From an uncultured Pseudomonadota bacterium (GTDB taxonomy: Bacteria; Pseudomonadota; Gammaproteobacteria; Steroidobacterales; Steroidobacteraceae): a DNA stretch of 13,862 nt. Each line of letters begins with the position of its first letter. Position 1 is the first letter of the stretch. The notes under the pieces are model-generated. The model made no database searches, was not told the origin of the DNA, and saw only the letters and a list, made by a program, of their open reading frames with translations. The position numbers and the translations under genes were made by a program. This document shows positions 6,759 to 12,732 of the stretch, piece by piece. Location of the stretch: the NCBI GenBank assembly GCA_903910215.1, contig CAIVYV010000012.1, positions 1 through 13,862 of the forward strand, written 5' to 3'.

Positions 6759-7694
6759 TCAATGACCGCCTTTGGCGGTTCCGGCGGGTGCGCTGCCGGC
6801 GGGGAACTTCTTTTTGAAGTAGGTCCAGCTGGTTTCATTGGGGCGGTTGTCGTCACCCGGCGGCGGGGTGCGATATTCCGGGTACTCCGTCTCGATGGCT
6901 TTACGCATCACCGGCGAGAGCTGCTCGTAGTCGTCGATCTTGCGACCCGCCGCGTGGATGTAGATGAGGCCGGCGCGGCCGCTCATTTCCATCCAGGGGA
7001 GCCAATCGGCCATGCGGACCCAGCCCACTTCAATCGCTGGGTTGGTGTTTTTCGGATCGAGCAACTCGTCGATGTTGCCGAAGAAATTGAACATTTCGGT
7101 GGCGTGATAGAAGCCACCGATGTTCTTTTGGTAGGGGCCCGCCAAGGGATTGCTGTAGAACAGCGGAACCGTGATGGTATTCCACCAGGTCTTGCCGTTG
7201 ATGGTGCCGGGCCAGGTTGCCGGCTTGCCATCGGCGCCGATCGGGAACACGGGGCGTTGATTGACTGGGTCGTTGGCCGTCTGCAACACCTTGACGGTGG
7301 CGCCAGTCCACGGATTTTTCCATTCGCGCAGCAATTCGCCCGTGGCGGGGTCTACGTACAGGAGCAACTCACGCGAGACGAGGCGCCAGCCGGTGCCGCG
7401 CTGCGGATCATTGACCGTGACACACTGACGGACGTTGTAGCCCTCGACGTCGAACAGCTTGCGATCCGCTTCACCGGGCACGCGGGCGAAACCCTCGCCA
7501 TGGAAGTAGTAAATCGTAGGCGTGTTGTCGACGGCACCGCATTGGATCTTGCGGCCGACCAGATTCACTCCCTCGGGGGTGGCAAGGTCGATTTTCTTGG
7601 CCTTGGCTGCGCCGAGCGCAGCGGGGCCGGTCAGGCTGATCGCGACAGCGGCTGCCAAGGCGGACAGCGCGGCGAATGAACGATTACGAATCAT
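6759..7694 (-). CDS. Secreted DUF1838-family protein
   Basis: A 311-residue protein with an N-terminal Sec signal peptide: Arg3 and Arg5, a hydrophobic stretch at about 8-22, and likely cleavage near the Ala-Leu-Gly-Ala at 26-29. The mature part matches what I recall of the DUF1838 pattern: GEGFARVPGE, LFDVEGYNVRQC, a YVDPATGELL segment, WKNPWTG, and NDPVNQRPVF. No catalytic role is established for this family to my knowledge. The sequence is rich in Trp, Tyr and Phe in the second half (WWNTITVPLFYSNP, EMFNFFGN), suggesting a beta-rich binding or enzyme domain. The ATG is preceded by AGGGAG at seven bases. This ribosome site sits in the loop of a small possible hairpin (GGCGT / ACGCC, 7697-7720). 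The gap to the preceding gene is only 40 bases, with no terminator visible, so it may be read with the speA operon. Confidence 0.78.
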   Translation of the reverse strand: MIRNRSFAALSALAAAVAISLTGPAALGAAKAKKIDLATPEGVNLVGRKIQCGAVDNTPTIYYFHGEGFARVPGEADRKLFDVEGYNVRQCVTVNDPQRGTGWRLVSRELLLYVDPATGELLREWKNPWTGATVKVLQTANDPVNQRPVFPIGADGKPATWPGTINGKTWWNTITVPLFYSNPLAGPYQKNIGGFYHATEMFNFFGNIDELLDPKNTNPAIEVGWVRMADWLPWMEMSGRAGLIYIHAAGRKIDDYEQLSPVMRKAIETEYPEYRTPPPGDDNRPNETSWTYFKKKFPAGSAPAGTAKGGH

Positions 7695-7734
7695 CTGGCG
7701 TCTCCCTAAGAAAGAACGCCGACGATCATACCGA

Positions 7735-8076
7735 CTAATCGTGTTTCAGATACTTGGTGACGCTAGGATCGATACGAGAGACCGGCACGCGATCACGAAT
7801 GAGCTCCGACATGACTCGCTCGGTGTAGGCCGCAAGATCGGCCGATCGGGCCGCCGCTTGTTCGGGGGTGTCGACATGCTTCTCGACCGCATCGGCGGGT
7901 AGTACCTGGCGACTTGCGAGCTCGGCTTCGAGCGTGGCGAGACGTTCGCGCAGCAGGTAGACCTCGGCGGTGAGCGCCATGATGGCACCGACCGCGTTAT
8001 CCATCGGGACATCGTGTAGGAAATCCGGCTCGGTGTCGGTAACGGGGCCCTGCAGGGATGCTTTGAACTCGCTCAT
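7735..8076 (-). CDS. Small helical (coiled-coil) protein of unknown function
   Basis: A 113-residue acidic protein that I do not recognise. Residues about 26-56 form an amphipathic heptad-like helix (AIMALTAEVYLLRERL, then ATLEAELA), a probable coiled coil for dimerisation or for docking to a partner. A second helical, charged segment covers about 70-97, and the chain ends KYLKHD. It has no signal peptide and no membrane segment. The chosen ATG (8074-8076) begins ten bases after the methyltransferase stop. A longer in-frame reading to 8136 runs into methyltransferase sequence and is rejected. The short gap implies co-translation with the methyltransferase, and an accessory subunit of that enzyme is a reasonable guess but not shown. 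The ribosome site is weak (GAGCGG, overlapping the upstream stop). Confidence 0.72.
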   Translation of the reverse strand: MSEFKASLQGPVTDTEPDFLHDVPMDNAVGAIMALTAEVYLLRERLATLEAELASRQVLPADAVEKHVDTPEQAAARSADLAAYTERVMSELIRDRVPVSRIDPSVTKYLKHD

Positions 8077-8086
8077 CGGTAGCCGC

Positions 8087-9178
8087 TCATTTCTCGAAGA
8101 TGTAGAGATTCCAGTGATTCGCATTGATCGGTGCACGACCCGGTCGCTTGACCGAACGGTTCAGGCGCTCGAACGGGGTGATCGAGGTGCGACTGAAGCC
8201 CGCTTGTTTCGCCCATGCTTCGATCGGCGTGTCATACCACGGCGTCGAGTAGGTTTCGTTGTTGGTCCATGCGTGCGATCGCTGCAGCACGTTTTGAAAC
8301 GGATCGCCTGGGCGCAGATGAAATTCGTGGCCGGCGAAGATGCCGCCGGGCTTGAGTACGCGCACGACTTCGCGCAGCAGCGCGGGTGTGTGCGCGGGCG
8401 GCAGCTCGTGCAACATGAAGTTGAAGAACACGAGATCGAAGTGATTGTCCGGATAGTCGAGGTGTTCGAGATCTTGCTGCGAAAGGAAGAAACGAAACCC
8501 ATGCTCGAGAGCGCGTTGATGCGCGACCTTCAGACAGGGTGCCGACAGATCGACACCGTGACACTCCGACTGCGGATTGCGTTGTTGCCATGTGACGAGC
8601 GCAGCGCCATGCCCAGTGCCCCAATCGAGTACGCGTTCGTAGCGGCGATCGGGTAGCGAGTCGAAGAGGATGTGGTAAATGCCGTTCGGGTCCGCGTGCG
8701 CGGGCACCGTCGTGCGACGCCCAATCTCATACGCCAAGCCGTCGAGATCATCGTGCGCTACGCCGCCGGTATGCTGGTGGAACGGCACGAAACGAAAGTA
8801 TTCGGGCAGGGTTAGGTCGGGGTCGAGTCGCAACTGATCCGGTGCTTTGGTGGCGCTCTCATTCAATTCCTGCACCAGGCGATCCCGCTGCGATTCGAGC
8901 AGAGCGAAGATGCCTAAATGCGGGCGGTGATATTTGAAGCGTTGCAGATTGCGATAGGCCCAGTTGTAGAGCTGGAACTCCGGGAGATGGTCGAGCACCG
9001 CCTCGGCTGCTCGCCAATCTTTGGGTGCTTGCTCGCCCGTCAAGCCGCGCTGTTCGCAGACGCGTTCATACGAGTCGTGCATCTGCCCGACGAGCGGGCC
9101 TTCCATGTAGTTGCGAGCAGCGCGCAGAAATGCATGATAACTGCGGAAGTCTCGGCTCTCTTTGGCATGCACGGACAT
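8087..9178 (-). CDS. Class I SAM-dependent methyltransferase with a distinct N-terminal domain
   Basis: A 363-residue protein. The C-terminal half is a Rossmann-type methyltransferase: motif I VLDWGTGHG (183-191) binds SAM, Asp210 in HGVDLS ends strand 2 and should bind the ribose hydroxyls, DLVFFNFMLHELP (248-260) is motif IV, and LREVVRVLKPGG (268-279) is the usual post-II segment. The UbiE/COQ5-like layout suggests a small-molecule rather than a DNA target. The first about 175 residues are a separate, mostly helical domain rich in His and aromatic residues (FRFVPFHQHTGGVAHDDLDG at 128-147), which I cannot assign. Three starts are possible: GTG 9187, ATG 9184 and ATG 9178. The last has GGAG (9190-9187) eight bases upstream and is preferred; ATG 9184 would sit two bases from it and shares a TGATG with the speA stop. 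The gene is part of the sseA-speA operon. Confidence 0.87.
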   Translation of the reverse strand: MSVHAKESRDFRSYHAFLRAARNYMEGPLVGQMHDSYERVCEQRGLTGEQAPKDWRAAEAVLDHLPEFQLYNWAYRNLQRFKYHRPHLGIFALLESQRDRLVQELNESATKAPDQLRLDPDLTLPEYFRFVPFHQHTGGVAHDDLDGLAYEIGRRTTVPAHADPNGIYHILFDSLPDRRYERVLDWGTGHGAALVTWQQRNPQSECHGVDLSAPCLKVAHQRALEHGFRFFLSQQDLEHLDYPDNHFDLVFFNFMLHELPPAHTPALLREVVRVLKPGGIFAGHEFHLRPGDPFQNVLQRSHAWTNNETYSTPWYDTPIEAWAKQAGFSRTSITPFERLNRSVKRPGRAPINANHWNLYIFEK

Positions 9179-9183
9179 CGACA

Positions 9184-11103
9184 TCACTCCAGATAAGCGT
9201 AACCGTTGAGCTCGCCTTCATAGAAACGCTTCAGCGCCTGACTTTCCGCTACCGTCATACGGCCATCGCGGATGGCGCGTTCACAATCGCGAGCGAGCGC
9301 CGGGTAGAGCTCCGCGACATCGTACTCCATATATTCGAGCACGCGATTGGCGGTATCGCCCATGACCACTTCATCGATACACCAGGTGCCATCGTCGGCA
9401 AGCCGAATGTGCACCACATGCGTATCGCCGAAAAGGTTGTGCAGATCTCCCAGCGTTTCCTGGTACGCGCCGACCAGGAAGGCGGCGAGGTAGTACTCCT
9501 CGCCGGCGCGATAGTCGTGCAGTTCGAGCGTGCGCTTCACTTCGCGATGGCTCACGAAACGATCGATCTTGCCATCCGAGTCACAGGTGATATCGGCGAG
9601 GACCGCACGACGCTGTGGGCACTCTTCCAGGCGGTGAATGGGCATGATCGGAAAGAGTTGATCAATCGCCCAGCTGTCCGGCAGCGACTGGAACACCGAC
9701 ATGTTGCAGAAGTAGATATCCGACAGAATGTTCTCGAGATCTTCGAGTTCTTCGGGCGTCTCTTCGAGTCTGCGTGCGTGGTCGCGGATCTTGGCGCAGG
9801 TTGCCCAGTAGAGCCGCTCTGCCAAGCCGCGAAACTCGAGTGACAACAAGCCGAGCTTGAACATTTGCAGGCACTGCTCGCGAGCCGTGAGTGCGTCGTG
9901 CCAGCACTCCACGAGCGTGCGATCGCTCACTTCGCGATAAGCGCCAATCAGATCTTGTACGGGTTGCGGCAGTGATCGATCGGCATATTGCTGATCTTCG
10001 CGGCCTGTGACATGGAACTGATCAAGAGCCGAAGTGCCCAGGGTATTGAAGATGAGCACGCTGTGATGCGCGGCGATCGCGCGGCCCGATTCGCTGACGA
10101 TCACCGGATGTTCGATACCGCGTGCGTTGCAGACGCTGGCTACGCGATACACCACATCGCTCGCATACTCCTGCATGTCGTAATTCATCGACGAGGCGTA
10201 GTTGGTGCCAGAGCCGTCGTAATCGACGCCAAGACCGCCACCCACATCGATGTATTCGAGCCCGGCACCGAGCAGCTTGAGTTCGGCATAGACGTGCGCG
10301 AGCTCGTTGATCGCTTCTTTGACGCGACGAATATCCTGCAGTTGGCTGCCCGGATGGCAATGCACTAGCTTCAGGCAATCGAGCATGCCACGCTGCTTGA
10401 GAACCTCGACGGCTTCGAGGATTTCGGTGATGAAGAGGCCGAACTTCGACTTCTCGCCAGCCGAATCGCGCCAGCGACCGGAGCCTTCGCTCGCTAGCTT
10501 CACGCGGATGCCGATCTTGGGCTTCACGCCGAGTCGATCGGCGTGCTTGAGGATGAGATCGAGCTCGGAGAAATTTTCGACGACCGGCACGATCGTGCGA
10601 CCGAGTTTGGTCGCGAGCATTGCGGTCTCGATGTAGCTATCGTCCTTGAATCCATTGCAGACGATGAGTCGATCTGGTGAATTCTCGGTCATCGCCATCA
10701 CAGCGAGCAGTTCTGGCTTGCTGCCCGCCTCGAGTCCGAAGCCGAACTCGGCGCCATAGCGATACACCTCTTCGACGACGAGGCGCTGCTGATTGACCTT
10801 GATCGGAAAGACGGCGGCATATCGGTTGCGATAGTCGTTCTCGGCGATGGCGCGTGCGAAGGCTTCGTTCAATTTGCGCAAGCGATGGGCGAGGATCCCG
10901 GAGAAACGTACGACGACGGGCGTCGTCAGTTCGCGGGCTTTCAGACCCTGCACGACTTCAAATAAATCGATCTCGCGACCGGGGATTTGTTCAGGGCGCA
11001 CGGTGACATGGCCGGCATCGTTGATGCCGAAGTAGCCTTGACCCCAGGCATTGACGTGGTAGAGCTCGACCGAATCGGTCACCGACCAGGCGGGTTTGTT
11101 CAA
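9184..11103 (-). CDS. speA: Biosynthetic arginine decarboxylase (agmatine-forming, PLP-dependent)
   Basis: A 639-residue fold-III PLP enzyme, close to the length of E. coli SpeA. It converts arginine to agmatine and CO2 in the cytoplasm, the first step of the arginine route to putrescine. Lys102 in FPIKVNQQ is the expected PLP Schiff-base residue. EAGSKPEL, NGFKD, GEKSKFGL and VGGGLGVDYDG follow in SpeA order, the last being the phosphate-binding glycine loop. Cys507 in TCDSDGK is the active-site cysteine contributed across the dimer. The start is TTG at 11101-11103: no in-frame ATG or GTG would keep the conserved N-terminal segment (YHVNAWGQGYFGIN), and AGGAG lies ten bases upstream. The TTG forms a TTGA overlap with the sulfurtransferase stop. 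The stop shares bases with the methyltransferase start region. Confidence 0.97.
   Translation of the reverse strand: MNKPAWSVTDSVELYHVNAWGQGYFGINDAGHVTVRPEQIPGREIDLFEVVQGLKARELTTPVVVRFSGILAHRLRKLNEAFARAIAENDYRNRYAAVFPIKVNQQRLVVEEVYRYGAEFGFGLEAGSKPELLAVMAMTENSPDRLIVCNGFKDDSYIETAMLATKLGRTIVPVVENFSELDLILKHADRLGVKPKIGIRVKLASEGSGRWRDSAGEKSKFGLFITEILEAVEVLKQRGMLDCLKLVHCHPGSQLQDIRRVKEAINELAHVYAELKLLGAGLEYIDVGGGLGVDYDGSGTNYASSMNYDMQEYASDVVYRVASVCNARGIEHPVIVSESGRAIAAHHSVLIFNTLGTSALDQFHVTGREDQQYADRSLPQPVQDLIGAYREVSDRTLVECWHDALTAREQCLQMFKLGLLSLEFRGLAERLYWATCAKIRDHARRLEETPEELEDLENILSDIYFCNMSVFQSLPDSWAIDQLFPIMPIHRLEECPQRRAVLADITCDSDGKIDRFVSHREVKRTLELHDYRAGEEYYLAAFLVGAYQETLGDLHNLFGDTHVVHIRLADDGTWCIDEVVMGDTANRVLEYMEYDVAELYPALARDCERAIRDGRMTVAESQALKRFYEGELNGYAYLE
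9187..9190 (-). promoter_or_regulatory. Ribosome binding site that decides the methyltransferase start
   Basis: GGAG on the minus strand lies within the last codons of speA. It is eight bases from the ATG at 9178, two bases from the ATG at 9184, and directly adjoins the GTG at 9187. Only the first gives normal spacing, so translation probably starts at 9178, just after the speA stop. Confidence 0.55.
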
Positions 11104-11957
11104 GATGCAGAAGCTCCTGTGGCAACCGGACGCGACGGATCACGAACCCACTCGCTCCATGAGCCCGTATAGAGGCGAGCGCCTTGGATGCCGAGTGTTT
11201 CGAGTGCAAGCAGATTAAGGCACGCGCTGACGCCCGAACCGCACATGGTGACGACTTCGTTCGCGGGGCGGCCTTGCAGGGTTTTTTCCCAGCGGGCGCG
11301 CAGTTCCGTCTCTGGCAACCAAGTCCCGTCAGCGGCGAAGTTGCTCGCAAAGGGATGATTGACTGCGCCCGGCACATGCCCGGCGACCGGATCCATGGTT
11401 TCGTTCTGGCCAGCGAATCGATCGGCGCCACGACCATCGACGACATGCAGTCGATGCGATTCGACCGAGTCGAGAACGTCATCCACGGTCACGACCCAGT
11501 TCTCTTGCGGTCGCGCGACGAAGTTGCCGGCGGCCCGTGTAGTCGTCTCGACGGTGAGCTTACGCGTGCTTGCCGTCCAAGCGGCGAGGCCGCCGCGCAA
11601 GACGGCAACCGATTCATGCCCAAGCCAGCGGAATAACCACCATGCGCGAGCTGCGTAGACGCCGCTCGCCTGGTCGTGCACGACGATCTGCGTGTCGTCG
11701 TTGATGCCCCACCGACGCGCGAGTGCAGCGAAAGCCTCAGGCTGCGGTAGCGGGTGTCGTCCCGAGCTCGCGGTTTGTGTGGCGGCGAGATCGCGATCGA
11801 GGTGCGCATACTGCGCGCCGGGGATATGCCCGGCCGCAAAGCCTTCCTCACCCCAGGTCGGGCGGGTGAGCTCGAAACGGCAGTCGAGCACCACCCAGCG
11901 CGGGTCGTCTAAGTGGGCGGCCAGGGTGTCGACGTCGACCAAAGTGCGAAGTGCCAT
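11100..11957 (-). CDS. sseA: 3-mercaptopyruvate/thiosulfate sulfurtransferase, two rhodanese domains
   Basis: A 285-residue tandem rhodanese. The first domain (about 1-135) contains the structural motifs VVLDCRFEL and FAAGHIPGAQY but lacks the catalytic cysteine at the loop position. The second (about 150-280) ends in the active-site loop CGSGVSA with Cys239. A CGSGVTA-type loop marks 3-mercaptopyruvate sulfurtransferases (SseA), whereas thiosulfate-preferring enzymes usually have a charged CRKGV loop; Ser replaces Thr here. The enzyme moves sulfur from 3-mercaptopyruvate to cyanide or thiol acceptors in the cytoplasm. The ATG at 11955-11957 has a very strong ribosome site (GGAGGAGG, ending four bases away). 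It is the first gene of the sulfurtransferase-speA-methyltransferase operon and is divergent from gst. Confidence 0.93.
   Translation of the reverse strand: MALRTLVDVDTLAAHLDDPRWVVLDCRFELTRPTWGEEGFAAGHIPGAQYAHLDRDLAATQTASSGRHPLPQPEAFAALARRWGINDDTQIVVHDQASGVYAARAWWLFRWLGHESVAVLRGGLAAWTASTRKLTVETTTRAAGNFVARPQENWVVTVDDVLDSVESHRLHVVDGRGADRFAGQNETMDPVAGHVPGAVNHPFASNFAADGTWLPETELRARWEKTLQGRPANEVVTMCGSGVSACLNLLALETLGIQGARLYTGSWSEWVRDPSRPVATGASAS
11114..11118 (-). promoter_or_regulatory. Ribosome binding site supporting the TTG start of speA
   Basis: AGGAG on the minus strand, ten bases before the TTG at 11101-11103 and inside the last codons of the sulfurtransferase gene. The spacing is slightly long but workable. 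Together with the TTGA stop/start overlap it supports coupled initiation at this rare start codon. Confidence 0.55.
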
Positions 11958-11983
11958 GAGACCTCCTCCGGGGGCAGGCGCGA

Positions 11984-12012
11984 ATTCTCCGACCAGACTG
12001 TTACCGTTACAA
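11984..12012 (-). promoter_or_regulatory. Candidate promoter of the sseA-speA operon
   Basis: On the minus strand, TTGTAA (12012-12007), a 17-base spacer and GAGAAT (11989-11984) match the sigma-70 -35 and -10 boxes at four of six bases each. Transcription would begin near 11977, giving a leader of about 20 bases that includes the strong GGAGGAGG site. It overlaps the opposing gst promoter almost base for base. Confidence 0.35.
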
Positions 12013-12013
12013 T
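11985..12013 (+). promoter_or_regulatory. Candidate promoter of gst, giving a leaderless mRNA
   Basis: TACAAT at 12008-12013 is a good -10 box (five of six). A 17-base spacer separates it from TTCTCC (11985-11990), a weak -35 with three matches. The A of the gst ATG is at 12020, exactly where transcription would start, seven bases after the -10 box. No Shine-Dalgarno sequence lies before that ATG, which fits leaderless translation. Confidence 0.4.
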
Positions 12014-12019
12014 CCCGCG

Positions 12020-12703
12020 ATGGCGATTGATCTCTATTGGGCTAGCGGCTGTACTTACTCTTGGCGGGCGCTGCTGGCGCTCGCTCACAAGCGGCTGCCT
12101 TTCCAAGGTCATCGGCTGCAACTCGAGTTTCAGGAGCAGAAATCGCCGCAGATGCTCGCCATGAACCCGCGAGGTCGGGTGCCGGTGCTCAAGGACGATG
12201 GCTACGTGGTGTTCGAGTCGGTGGCCGTGCTCTATTACCTCGATCGCAAGTATCCCGAGCCCTCGATTTTCGGCCGCACGCCCGAGGAAGCCGCCGTCAT
12301 CTTGCGCGTGATCGAAGAGTTCCAGGCCTACACCGAGCCGCACATCATGGGCATTTGTCGAACTTTGCTCGGGTCGGCAAGTCCTGCGGACGAAGAGCGC
12401 CCTTTGTCGCGTGATGCTTTGACCGACGCCATGCACGTGGTAGCTCGGGAAGCGCGCACCATCGAGATGCGCGTATCGCGTTTCGATTGGATCGTGGGTG
12501 AAGACTACAGCGCCATCGACATGGTGATCTTCCCGGCGATCCAACTGCTCCGTCGCGCGTTGACGCGACCCGAGGCGCAAGATTTGGCAGGACGTTTCTT
12601 GCCAATCGAGGCAAACTACCCAGCCCTCGGCCGGTGGTTGCAGCGCATCGAATCCTTGCCGGGGTACGAGCATACCGTGCCACCGTCTTGGCGCATCGGC
12701 TAA
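12020..12703 (+). CDS. Glutathione S-transferase family protein
   Basis: A 227-residue GST. The N-terminal thioredoxin-like domain (1-78) has the potential catalytic Ser9 or Cys11 (WASGCTYSW), the cis-proline segment NPRGRVPVL with Pro55, and the glutathione-binding Glu66-Ser67 in VFESVAVLYYLD. The C-terminal helical domain (about 90-220) contains DWIVGEDYSAIDMVIFPAI (154-172), the conserved N-capping motif of GST helix 6. It should conjugate or reduce electrophiles with glutathione, but the substrate is unknown. No ribosome site precedes the ATG, and a -10 box sits six bases away, suggesting a leaderless message. Twenty-nine bases separate it from the homospermidine synthase gene, which has its own ribosome site. 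Co-transcription with that gene is likely. Confidence 0.92.
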   Translation: MAIDLYWASGCTYSWRALLALAHKRLPFQGHRLQLEFQEQKSPQMLAMNPRGRVPVLKDDGYVVFESVAVLYYLDRKYPEPSIFGRTPEEAAVILRVIEEFQAYTEPHIMGICRTLLGSASPADEERPLSRDALTDAMHVVAREARTIEMRVSRFDWIVGEDYSAIDMVIFPAIQLLRRALTRPEAQDLAGRFLPIEANYPALGRWLQRIESLPGYEHTVPPSWRIG

Positions 12704-12732
12704 TCGCCGTTTTTCATTCTCCAAGGAGCATC

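Noticed and set aside
6762..7679. A 305-residue plus-strand open frame opposite the DUF1838 gene
   Set aside because: It mirrors the real gene almost exactly. The minus-strand frame has a signal peptide, a ribosome site and family motifs, while this frame has none; it is a product of GC-rich codon use.
8077..8136. Twenty-residue extension of the small helical protein into the methyltransferase gene
   Set aside because: It overlaps the conserved end of the methyltransferase; the ATG at 8076 leaves normal operon spacing.
9025..9843. A 272-residue plus-strand open frame across the speA/methyltransferase junction
   Set aside because: It lies antisense to two well-supported genes and has no domain signature.
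12697..12714. Possible terminator between gst and homospermidine synthase (CGGC / GCCG then TTTTT)
   Set aside because: The stem is only four base pairs and includes the end of gst; the T-run fits the motif, but the stem is too weak to claim termination between two genes that are probably co-transcribed.
11909..12724. A 271-residue minus-strand open frame covering gst
   Set aside because: It is antisense to a clear GST and would run through the divergent promoter into sseA.
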